The notes beneath the pieces are model-generated. The model was given only the letters and a program-made list of their open reading frames with translations. It had not been told where the DNA came from and ran no database searches. The translations under genes and the position numbers were made by a program. A stretch of DNA of 29,852 bases, taken from contig JAMCTA010000122.1 in assembly GCA_023381895.1 (NCBI GenBank), positions 1 through 29,852 on the forward strand, written 5' to 3'. This document shows positions 16,396-23,874 of the stretch, piece by piece. Source of the DNA: Chloroflexota bacterium. Lineage in GTDB: Bacteria > Chloroflexota > UBA4733. Position 1 is the stretch's first letter; each line of letters starts with the position of its first letter.

Positions 16396-17883
16396 TCACC
16401 TGGCACCACTGTCAGTTGGCGTGACGTGGGTGAGGTCGAGGCGCTCTAGCTGTTCTGCTGGGGCGCGAATGGTGACTAACCAGTCGCGAAGCGCACGCTG
16501 CAGCCGGACGCGTGCTCCTATATCACTGCTCGACAGATCGTGCAGCTGATGAGGATCTGCCGCAAGATCGTAGAGGGCTGTACGCATTGGACCACGTGGC
16601 CAGTCGGCCGGATAACGCGTGGCGCACGCGTCGTACGGTCCGATGCGTGGCCTCAGGAACTCCGGCGGGAGGGGACTGTACCAGTGCAGTGGGGCATTCG
16701 ACTCTCCCGCCGGCCACTGGAAGAGCGTGAAACGACCATCGGTGGCGTTGATCGCCTCGCCATATTTTGCATAGTATGCGAACTCGCGGGGCCAGGAGGC
16801 CGTAGGATCGCGCAGCGCAGGCAGCAGACTGTACCCGTGCAGGCCCGCCGGAGGCGGAACTCCGAAGGCATCGAGCACCGTGGGGTACACGTCGACGAGT
16901 TGTGCGAGGTCGTCGCGGCGTGACCCGCCGGGAATATCCGGGTGATAGACGAACAGCGGGATACTGGCGATCTCCTGGTAGAGGTTGCTGTCACCGTGAC
17001 TCGTCGAGGGCTTGCCGATCATCCCGTGCTCGCCGAAGAGGTGACCGTGGTCTGTTGTCACGATGAGCATGGTGTCCTTGAGACGGCCAAGACGATCCAG
17101 ACGGTCGAGAAGATAGCCCAGCCAGGCATCGACCAAGGTCACTTCACCGGCATAGAGGCTACGGATGCCTTCAAGCTCATCAGGAGTGTAGCGATCGGCA
17201 CGGCCATAGATCGGCCAGATGACACGGCTCGCAGTGTGTGCCGGGGCGTAGCGCTCGACGTAGGCGGGCGGTGGATCGAAAGGCTCGTGGGGATCGAAGT
17301 TATCGATAAAGAGAAAGAACGGACCAGTGGAGGCGTTCTCCTCGACCCAATCGGCAGCGCGCTGAAATGTCTGTGCCGCGAAGGTCAACGTCTCGGATCG
17401 CCAATCGAGACCATCGCGCCAGCGTCGCGTGTTGGCCCAATACTGCCGCCAGCCACGGTGGACCTTCTCAAACTCTGGCGCTGGCCAGAGGACCTCTCCG
17501 TGGGCGAGTCGCCAGGCGTCTTTCTCCTGGCCGCGGATGAACTCCCAAGAGTCAAAGGTGAAGTGATAGTTGCCTGCGCCGTGTTCAAAGAGATGGTAGT
17601 GATCAGTGACCAGCCCAGTGCGCACCCCAGCGGTGCTCAGCGTAGCCGGGAGGGAGTGGTCGGCAGGCTCGAGTGGGCCCCACCCGCGCCAAGGGAACTC
17701 GAACCGTCCAGTGAGAATGTCTCGCCGCGCCGGCATGCACGGGTACGACGTCAGGTACGCCTGGTCAAAGGTCGTACCCATCTGGGCGAGGCGCTCGAAG
17801 CTTGGGGTATGCATCCAAGTGTTGCCGTAGGGAGAGAGATAGTCGCGCCGTAGGGTATCGAGTAGGATGACGATTACATTCAT
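16396..17883 (-). CDS. sulfatase (Cys-type, CMPAR motif)
   Basis: 495 residues. The N-terminus VIVILLDTLRRDYLSPYG carries metal ligand D9. C49 lies in YPCMPARRDILTG, matching the minimal C-x-P-x-R formylglycine motif, although Ala replaces the usual Ser/Ala-Ser at position 4. TTDHGHLFGEHG gives the second metal pair, and the C-terminal LYDLAADPHQLHDL is family-typical. No signal peptide is seen. It is the first gene of the minus-strand sulfatase-fold series, 55 bases before the threonine paralogue, which it resembles along its length (for example both have FIRGQE.D.W and D-P-x-x-x-F/W-D-P-P segments). It is divergent from the IclR regulator across 105 bases. Confidence 0.87.
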   Translation of the reverse strand: MNVIVILLDTLRRDYLSPYGNTWMHTPSFERLAQMGTTFDQAYLTSYPCMPARRDILTGRFEFPWRGWGPLEPADHSLPATLSTAGVRTGLVTDHYHLFEHGAGNYHFTFDSWEFIRGQEKDAWRLAHGEVLWPAPEFEKVHRGWRQYWANTRRWRDGLDWRSETLTFAAQTFQRAADWVEENASTGPFFLFIDNFDPHEPFDPPPAYVERYAPAHTASRVIWPIYGRADRYTPDELEGIRSLYAGEVTLVDAWLGYLLDRLDRLGRLKDTMLIVTTDHGHLFGEHGMIGKPSTSHGDSNLYQEIASIPLFVYHPDIPGGSRRDDLAQLVDVYPTVLDAFGVPPPAGLHGYSLLPALRDPTASWPREFAYYAKYGEAINATDGRFTLFQWPAGESNAPLHWYSPLPPEFLRPRIGPYDACATRYPADWPRGPMRTALYDLAADPHQLHDLSSSDIGARVRLQRALRDWLVTIRAPAEQLERLDLTHVTPTDSGAR

Positions 17884-17922
17884 CCCTGGATGTATCTCCC
17901 CCGCGACCGAGTGCGCTCTTAT

Positions 17923-17941
17923 TGTTCCATATAGCGGTACA
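17923..17941. promoter_or_regulatory. candidate IclR operator
   Basis: TGTTCC-N7-GGTACA is a near-perfect 6-bp dyad (5 of 6 pairs) midway between the divergent sulfatase and IclR genes. IclR-family regulators usually sit next to the genes they control and bind short dyads in the shared promoter region. A second dyad, TGTA-N7-TACA, with the same spacer length, lies at 17953-17967. Confidence 0.4.
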
Positions 17942-17969
17942 TTGATTCGCGATGTAGCACGAATACAGT
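17942..17969 (+). promoter_or_regulatory. candidate promoter of the IclR gene
   Basis: TTGATT (17942-17947) and TACAGT (17964-17969) are 16 bases apart and would start transcription about 12 bases before the GTG start. The second TGTA-N7-TACA dyad covers the spacer and the start of the -10 box, which would suit autorepression. Confidence 0.4.
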
Positions 17970-17988
17970 GTAGAAACGAGTCTCCAGC

Positions 17989-18783
17989 GTGTCAAGCGGC
18001 CACGACGAGGAACCGCGGCGAAGTGAGGTGCTGCAATCGCTGCAACGGGCTTTGCGGCTGCTGGATGTGATTGGCTCGCGTGAAGTGGGCGTATCCGAGC
18101 TTGCTCGAGAGCTGAGCCTCTCGAAGAGCACTGTGTTTCGACTCCTTAGCACCTTGAGAGCTTCCGGGTATGTGGAGCAGGATCGGCAGACCGAGCGCTA
18201 CCGGCTCGGGTTGCGACTACTCGATCTCGGGCAGATCGTGGCGAGCGGTCTCAAGGTCAATCGTGTAGCGCTGCCCATAATGGTCGAGCTCGCGGAGCGA
18301 TCGCAGGCCACGGTCTTTCTCGCCGTGCTCGTGCGTGGTGCAGTCGTCAACGTAGAGCAAGTGGAGTCATCAGCGCCACTGCGCGTTGTTGCCGAGGAGG
18401 TCCACTTCCGTCAGCTCCCGCACACCACTGCGACGGGCAAGGTGCTGCTTGCGGCTCTGCCCCCTGCGACGCGTCAGCGTATGCTCGACACGATCGAGCT
18501 GAGCGCGCTCACCCCGCGCAGCATCGTGAATCGCGTCGCGCTGGAAGCGGTCCTCGCGCAAGTAGACTTGCAAGGCTACGCGATCAACGACGAAGAGCAG
18601 GTCATAGGCGTTCGAGGTGTGGCGGTACCCGTTCGCGATCACCGCTCGTATGTCGTTGCTGCCCTCAGTGTGGCGGCACCGACCTCATTACTTACCCGTG
18701 ATAGGACCGACCAGTTCGTGCGCTGGGTGTCTGATGCAGCGGCAGAGATCTCTCGTCGATTGGGTGCCCCGCAGTTGCCCTGA
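17989..18783 (+). CDS. IclR-family transcriptional regulator
   Basis: 264 residues from a GTG start. Residues about 12-75 are a winged helix-turn-helix (VLQSLQRALRLLDVIGS; ELARELSLSKSTVFRLLSTL; GYVEQD..TERYRLG). Residues about 90-260 are the IclR effector-binding domain (ERSQATVFLAVL; HTTATGKVLLAALP; GVRGVAVPVRDH). The family controls catabolic operons and senses small acids or sugars derived from the substrate. Its divergent position suggests it controls the sulfatase series, with the 17884-17988 region as operator. There is no unusual feature in the protein. Confidence 0.92.
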   Translation: MSSGHDEEPRRSEVLQSLQRALRLLDVIGSREVGVSELARELSLSKSTVFRLLSTLRASGYVEQDRQTERYRLGLRLLDLGQIVASGLKVNRVALPIMVELAERSQATVFLAVLVRGAVVNVEQVESSAPLRVVAEEVHFRQLPHTTATGKVLLAALPPATRQRMLDTIELSALTPRSIVNRVALEAVLAQVDLQGYAINDEEQVIGVRGVAVPVRDHRSYVVAALSVAAPTSLLTRDRTDQFVRWVSDAAAEISRRLGAPQLP

Positions 18784-19013
18784 TTGGGCAGCCCGTGTCG
18801 AGATCTTCCGCCGTATGCGGAGAGGCGTTGTGCAGCCGAACCTGTTCAGTGTGCGTGGCACCGCTCGGGTGCCCGTCGAGGTAGGTCGCTCGCGTAGATG
18901 ACATGAGCGCCAGCGAGCGGGGCATCGTACTGGAGGCGACGAAAGCCGATCGCAGAGACTCCGCGTTGCCGTCAAGAATGATGAGCTTGTCAGACGCGAT
19001 TCATGACTGATTG
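18784..19013. other. unassigned gap between the IclR gene and the His-rich membrane protein
   Basis: The 230 bases contain only short, unconvincing open frames. The minus-strand frame over about 18780-18980 stays open and could be the remnant of a gene, but I recognise nothing in it. No terminator hairpin is evident after the IclR gene. Confidence 0.3.
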
Positions 19014-19637
19014 TCACTCTCCAGGAGGAAAGCTGTACGGTTGTGGTGGCACATCTTTAGCGACATCGAGCTGGACCACCGTGTGAGCGCTCAGCGGAAC
19101 GGACCGCGGATCGCCTGGGTAGCGCTGGCCGTTGACGTAGACCGTGACGGGCCCGTGGGCCGAGCCTACCTGTGTAGAGCTGAGGGGCTGACCCCAAATG
19201 TCAAAGAATTCACCGAGGGTGAAGCTGCGTTGAACTGGCGACTCGATGTGGATCACGCCATCTGGCGCGTGCGTGTGTAGCCAGAAGAGGCAGGATCCTC
19301 CACTTACGAAGGGTCCATCCGGTGTCTGTTGCACTGAGAGAGGTGGCTTGATTCCGATGCCGTAGGGCACTGTCTGGCTTACACCATTGACGAAGATCGC
19401 TAGATGGCTATGAACGTGAAATGTACCGAACTCCGACGTGTCACAGGCGATGCCATCGACGCTCCCCAGGGAGGTTGCGGTGCGTGCTGCCGGCGTGTTG
19501 CCCTGAGTCACGGTGAAGATTGCCCCACCGAGGAGGAGGATGCCGGCAGCCGCCACGGCCCAAGGCCACCGCAGTCGTCGTGAGGGCTGGGGCTGATTCC
19601 TTGCAGGGCGGTCCAGCGAACGGTGTTCAGTACTCAT
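19014..19637 (-). CDS. membrane-anchored His-rich protein of unknown function (HxHxH)
   Basis: 207 residues. GGAGAAG precedes the ATG at 19637; the frame is open further upstream only because it runs on from a broken gene. A basic N-terminus (PSRRLRWPW) precedes one membrane helix (about 26-43), so the rest is probably outside the membrane. The exported domain has two histidine clusters in similar surroundings: HVHSHLAIFVNG (H74, H76, H78) and WLHTHAPDGVIHIESP (H121, H123, H130), plus C65 and C116. FFDIWGQPLS and VYVNGQRYPGDPR follow. I have an impression of a conserved domain in environmental bacteria and archaea without known function. The clusters suggest metal binding (copper, zinc or iron). 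No neighbouring gene hints at its role. Confidence 0.75.
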   Translation of the reverse strand: MSTEHRSLDRPARNQPQPSRRLRWPWAVAAAGILLLGGAIFTVTQGNTPAARTATSLGSVDGIACDTSEFGTFHVHSHLAIFVNGVSQTVPYGIGIKPPLSVQQTPDGPFVSGGSCLFWLHTHAPDGVIHIESPVQRSFTLGEFFDIWGQPLSSTQVGSAHGPVTVYVNGQRYPGDPRSVPLSAHTVVQLDVAKDVPPQPYSFPPGE

Positions 19638-19673
19638 GTTGCTCTTCTCCGACATCTGTTCTGTAATGACCGT

Positions 19674-19915
19674 GGAGAGAAGCCGGTAAACGAGCTTGTT
19701 GGTCGACCCCTCCGAAACCAACAGCCCCATGTCTACCATGGCCTTGAGGTCCCGCCGGAGAGACCGGCGGTTGACATCGGGGCACAGACGCTCGAAGTCC
19801 TGGCTGGATGGTCAGGCTACCACGCTCCAGGATGTGGCCGAGGGCTTTGGCTTGGCGGTCCGTAAGGCCGTACATAGAGCAGTTCCTGCCACCGGTTGCC
19901 GAGCTGCTGTAGCGT
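19674..19915 (-). pseudogene. frame-broken winged-helix regulator remnant
   Basis: Three consecutive frames on the minus strand together give one plausible wHTH domain. The first reads QQLGNRWQELLY (after a stop at about 19916), the second GLTDRQAKALGHILERGSLT and the third DFERLCPDVNRRSLRRDL followed by KAMVDMGLLVSEGSTNKLVYRLL. The second shift is at a tandem CCAGCCAG (19800-19807): removing one CCAG restores the frame. The first shift is near 19873-19877. The third frame then runs without a stop into the His-rich protein gene. It looks like the C-terminal DNA-binding part of a regulator whose N-terminal part is gone. A sequencing error cannot be excluded for either shift. Confidence 0.6.
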
Positions 19916-20148
19916 CTATGGGGCCGGCTAGCTGGTTCTCTACATGCGCGGGCGAGCTACGAAAACGGGGCACATCCACTTCCCTGCCGCGCAATCCGCG
20001 CGGTCGCCTTGGTCGCTTACACCTGAACGTCGGCTCTCTCCGCCCGCATCCTCGCCCACCAGTTCATCTTGGTAACACTACAATTACAGCCCAAAGAGAC
20101 ACTTGATCTTCTGGCACGCTCTTCGCAGTTTGGACAGGAGCTCTTCAC
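19916..20148. other. non-coding gap before the histidine kinase
   Basis: No gene is seen. A small dyad CCGCGC-AATCC-GCGCGG lies at 19987-20003, and an AT-richer patch (about 20070-20100) probably contains the kinase promoter, but no -35/-10 pair with acceptable spacing stands out. AGGAG precedes the kinase ATG. Confidence 0.3.
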
Positions 20149-22389
20149 ATGCTCAAAGCTTTGACAGGGCGGAGATCCCAGGACCCGGACATCGCGGACT
20201 CGCTCAAAACGCTCCAAGCCGACACACTGCGCGTTCTCGTCGTGCTCACCGCCATAGCTTATCTCGCGTGGCATTTCCTCTCGCTGATTCTCGATCCTGA
20301 GCTAATCGATTCGGGGAGGGACCTTTCCGATCGCTGGCTCCTTGTCCCAATCGTGCTTCTCGGTCTCAGTGTGACGTGGCTATGCCGGCGGTGGGTTTCA
20401 GTCGCCAGCTTTATCTTTCTGGTCAGCTCAGTTTTCTCACTCGCCGTCGCGGTAGCACTTTTGCGCGCTCCGGTCGTAGCATTTCTGCTTCCATTAGTGA
20501 TGCTAGTGGCGGTCATGCTCCTGCGCTTAGTGGGTGGACTGCTCGTCGGAACTGCCACCCTAGTGGCGTTTGGCATAGGATATCTCTTAGGGCCACTGCG
20601 CATCATACCTGACAACGTGCTGATTATGGTCGCTGTCGTTGCTGCGCTAGCGGCTACCGTCGCCTTCGTTCTTGACCGGAACATCCTCCTAGCAGTTGAG
20701 TGGTCGCAACACAGTGCAGCCCAGGCACATCGGAACGAAGCGGAAGCGCGCCGTCATCGCGCCGAGCTCGTGCAGGCTTTGCACCAGCTCGGCGATGCCA
20801 ACCATCGACTGTACCAGGCGAACGCAGCGCTTGAGGCGGCATGGAAGGTTGCCGACGCCGCGGAGCGGGCAAAGTCGGAGTTCGTCACGAATATCAGCCA
20901 CGAACTACGGACACCTCTCAACTTGATCGCAGGCTTCAGCGAGCTGATCATGACGTCCCCCGAGAGCTACGGTGTTCCTCTTCCCCCGCGCTACAGGAGC
21001 GACGTACAAACTATCTATCGTAGTGCCCAGCACCTGCTCGAGCTTACCAACGACGTGCTCGATCTTGCCCGCATCGGCATCGGGCACCTTTCCTTATCTC
21101 GAGAGCCGGTCGACCTACGGCATCTCATTGAGGATTCAACGGCAATCGTCAAAGACTACCTCGCTGCAAAGCACCTCTGGCTGAAGCTGGATCTGGAGCC
21201 CGGTCTGCTCCTCTCAGTTGATCGACTGCGCATTCGCCAAGTAATGCTCAACTTGCTGACCAATGCGGCGCGTTTCACCGAAGAAGGCGGGGTCACGGTG
21301 TCGACAAGGCTAACCGATGATCGGGTCGTCATCAGGGTGACTGACACCGGCCCAGGAATCCCTGTCACTGAGCAGCAACGGATCTTCGAGGCCTTTCATC
21401 AAGTCGACAGAGCCGGATCTGCAGCATGGGGGCACGGTTACGGCCTTGGCCTGGCAATCAGCCAGCATCTCATCGAGTTGCACGGTGGTCATATGGGTGT
21501 GGAAAGCACTCTCGGATCCGGTACTTCATTCTGGCTCACCCTTCCTGTAGATAACAACCGCCCAGACGCCACGACTGGCGCAGATCGCCCGTCGAGCCTA
21601 TCGTGGCTGGCGCGACATGGCGAGCGTGTGCTTGTGATCATCACGGATGATAGCGAGTTCGTGGAATTCCTTCAGCGCCATTTACCTAGCTACCGGATCC
21701 TTATCGCTCCCAACGCCGCGGCCGCCGTAGCGCTGGCTCAGCAGCTGTGCGCTGTGGCTCTCCTCACCGATTACGCAGACGACCAGAGGGAACATGTACT
21801 ACTCGCCAGTCTCAATACTCCAGTGCTTCGTCTCCCGTTTCCGCGCGCTGCCCCCTTCACCGGAGCCTCCGGAGTGACGGCTTACCTCACAAAACCCGTG
21901 CGGCGCCAAAAGCTCCTGCAGGCCATTACGCGAGTCAGTGGTCCGGTCCAGACCATCGTCGTTGCCGACGATGATCCTGAGTTTGTGCAACTCATTGAAC
22001 GTTTTCTTCGAGGTTTCGAAGCAACTGCCAGAGCGCGGGTGCTTGTGGCTTATACCGGCGAGGAGGCACTCGCCTTGCTGCAGCGTGAGCGAGTGGATCT
22101 GCTGCTGCTCGACCTCGCGATGCCCCAAAGAGACGGTCAGGAAGTGCTGAGAGCGATTAATGGTGAGCACCGGGACCTTGACATCCCGATCATCATCGTG
22201 TCGGCTCGGGAGTGGTCTGCGGGGAGTGCCCCGCTAATTGGCTCCCTGGTGCTGAACGCGCCAGGGGGTTTCCATTTGGAGGAGTTCCTCGTCCTGCTGG
22301 AGGCCTTGCTCGGGGCACTGCCACCGCTCCGCCCACGGGCAGCGGGCCAGCCAGTCAGACATTTGCCTCTTCCTCCGGCGATGTCCTGA
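20149..22389 (+). CDS. hybrid sensor histidine kinase with two C-terminal receiver domains
   Basis: 746 residues. Residues 27-178 contain about six membrane helices with very short loops, so the sensor is probably the membrane domain itself. A coiled coil (about 185-240) leads to HisKA with H251 in NISHELRTPLN. The HATPase domain has N372 (LLTNAARFT), D399 (DTGPGI) and GYGLGL. Two receiver-like domains follow. The first (about 493-595) is short, with D500-D501, D541 and K582. The second (about 601-722) has D607-D609 and D655 in LLLLDLAMPQRDG and S685, but the conserved lysine is missing (VLNAPGGFH at that place). It converges on a response regulator gene and overlaps its 3' end by 35 bases. 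The stimulus is unknown. Confidence 0.9.
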   Translation: MLKALTGRRSQDPDIADSLKTLQADTLRVLVVLTAIAYLAWHFLSLILDPELIDSGRDLSDRWLLVPIVLLGLSVTWLCRRWVSVASFIFLVSSVFSLAVAVALLRAPVVAFLLPLVMLVAVMLLRLVGGLLVGTATLVAFGIGYLLGPLRIIPDNVLIMVAVVAALAATVAFVLDRNILLAVEWSQHSAAQAHRNEAEARRHRAELVQALHQLGDANHRLYQANAALEAAWKVADAAERAKSEFVTNISHELRTPLNLIAGFSELIMTSPESYGVPLPPRYRSDVQTIYRSAQHLLELTNDVLDLARIGIGHLSLSREPVDLRHLIEDSTAIVKDYLAAKHLWLKLDLEPGLLLSVDRLRIRQVMLNLLTNAARFTEEGGVTVSTRLTDDRVVIRVTDTGPGIPVTEQQRIFEAFHQVDRAGSAAWGHGYGLGLAISQHLIELHGGHMGVESTLGSGTSFWLTLPVDNNRPDATTGADRPSSLSWLARHGERVLVIITDDSEFVEFLQRHLPSYRILIAPNAAAAVALAQQLCAVALLTDYADDQREHVLLASLNTPVLRLPFPRAAPFTGASGVTAYLTKPVRRQKLLQAITRVSGPVQTIVVADDDPEFVQLIERFLRGFEATARARVLVAYTGEEALALLQRERVDLLLLDLAMPQRDGQEVLRAINGEHRDLDIPIIIVSAREWSAGSAPLIGSLVLNAPGGFHLEEFLVLLEALLGALPPLRPRAAGQPVRHLPLPPAMS

Positions 22390-23629
22390 CCGCTCGGTCG
22401 AGCGCCTCAAGCAACTGGCGCCCAGTGACGGGCTTGAGGAGGTATTCGGCTGCGCCGAGCGTCAAGGCCAAGCCTGGCTCATCGAGTACCGAACAGATGA
22501 GAACAGGTACATCTCGCGTCGCAGGTGTGCGCTTCAGTGTCTGTAAGAAGTCCCAGCCATCACGATCAGGGATGACGACATCAAGTAGAATGGCCGTCGG
22601 ATGCCAGAGCGCAACGAGACGGAGAGCGTCCTCGATGTTCTCTGCTCCGGTAACAGCCCAGTCGGTACCATCGAGATACCGTGTCACGAGCTTGACAAAC
22701 TCAGCGTTGTTGTCCACAACTAATAAGAGCTTCTGAGAGCGGCGGGGCATGCTCAGGCTGATGGTCGTCAGTCCGGAGCCCGCACGGGTTAGTTCCACTC
22801 GCCCACCGAGTTTTTCCACAAACGGTCTGCACTCCTCGATTCCCGCTCCCACTTCCTCTCCCTGGTCATCTGCGACATCGACAATTGCTATAGTGACGTC
22901 TTCGGGAGCCACGGCTATGCGCAAGTTGAGCCGGGTGACACGGCCGCCAATAACGGCGTGGGTGAGGAGCATGAGCAGCGTATGGCGTAACAGGATCTGA
23001 TCTCCGCTGAGCGAGGGAACTACTGCTGGGAATTCGGTGTGCACTTCCACGTGGTTCTGCTCGCACAGAGGAGCAAGAAGTCCCAGGATATTCTGCGTGA
23101 CGGTCACCGGATCGAATGAACTGGCGTGCCGATCCTGCTGTAGCCGGATGACCTCATCTTCAATCAGTGCCAAGCCATCTCCCTGTGCAACCCCGAGACG
23201 AGCGCTGTTAGGATCCCAATCATTCGGGACGTGCCAGCGCTCTCTCAAGAGGGCGGCGATACCACTCAAGGCACGCTGGTGCTCGCGGTGATACTCGCTC
23301 TTACTAATAATGAGCTGACTTCGAATTGCCGCGACTTCTTCTTCCGCGATGTAGCGAAGCTCCAGGATGCGGTAGAGCCTCCAAGGATGCGAACCAGCAG
23401 GGATGCCGCTCGCTGGGCGGAGCGTCTCGATCGCGTCCAGCAGTTCACGACGTAGTAGCTTTCCGCTGGGTTCCTGCGCCGCTGCGTTGGCGGGCATTGC
23501 TAGGAGAAGGGGATGCGTCTGCAGATATGCAAGGTCGTAGAGATGGAGCAAAGCGTCGCGGACTAACTGCCGAAAAAGCTCGGGCCGTGGCAGATTGCGA
23601 TGCTCTTGCTGGGACTCTCTCGGGACCAT
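22355..23629 (-). CDS. response regulator with helical N-terminal region and decayed HATPase-like domain
   Basis: About 424 residues from ATG at 23629, with AGAGGA 11 bases before it; a TTG at 23656 in frame is an alternative. Residues 15-135 form a helical domain (LFRQLVRDALLHLYD; WRLYRILELRYI; LIISKSEYHREHQRAL) that I have seen only as a Chloroflexota-type module. Residues 170-295 resemble a histidine-kinase ATPase domain (LRHTLLMLLTHAVIGGR..., ending KLGGRVEL...GLTTISLSMP), but the N-box Asn and the D-x-G-x-G are gone, so it should not bind ATP. Residues 300-415 are a receiver domain with D306, D350 (ILLDVVIPDRDG), S380 and K399. No output DNA-binding domain follows the receiver. It probably pairs with the convergent kinase. 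Confidence 0.85.
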   Translation of the reverse strand: MVPRESQQEHRNLPRPELFRQLVRDALLHLYDLAYLQTHPLLLAMPANAAAQEPSGKLLRRELLDAIETLRPASGIPAGSHPWRLYRILELRYIAEEEVAAIRSQLIISKSEYHREHQRALSGIAALLRERWHVPNDWDPNSARLGVAQGDGLALIEDEVIRLQQDRHASSFDPVTVTQNILGLLAPLCEQNHVEVHTEFPAVVPSLSGDQILLRHTLLMLLTHAVIGGRVTRLNLRIAVAPEDVTIAIVDVADDQGEEVGAGIEECRPFVEKLGGRVELTRAGSGLTTISLSMPRRSQKLLLVVDNNAEFVKLVTRYLDGTDWAVTGAENIEDALRLVALWHPTAILLDVVIPDRDGWDFLQTLKRTPATRDVPVLICSVLDEPGLALTLGAAEYLLKPVTGRQLLEALDRAVRTSPEEEANV

Positions 23630-23765
23630 CTGGGAGCTTTTCCTCTTGATTCGCAATCACGAGCACCTTAGCTTAGAGGTGGCTTTGATTAAGTCATAGC
23701 ACGTCTCTATGTGAGGCCGAGAAACCAGCGTGTCTCGCATTATAGAGAATGGAGCGCGTCCGTGT

Positions 23766-23778
23766 GTACCGATGGTAC
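23766..23778. promoter_or_regulatory. palindrome upstream of the ABC importer operon
   Basis: GTACC-GAT-GGTAC is a perfect 5-bp dyad about 100 bases before the solute-binding protein start, in the 23657-23874 region between divergent genes. The half-site GGTAC also occurs in the candidate IclR operator, with different spacing. On the minus strand TATAAT (23744-23739) could be a -10 box for the response regulator gene, but no -35 partner is seen. Confidence 0.3.
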
Positions 23779-23874
23779 CTGACCGCGTCGATCCGATCAC
23801 GATAGTTCCCAGCAGAGCACAACACGCTCCAGCGTATCACTGCAAGTCTCGTTGTCGTATTCCCGAAAGGATCT

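Noticed and set aside
16942..17853. Plus-strand open frame of 303 codons
   Set aside because: Antisense to the Cys-type sulfatase, whose motifs are unmistakable.
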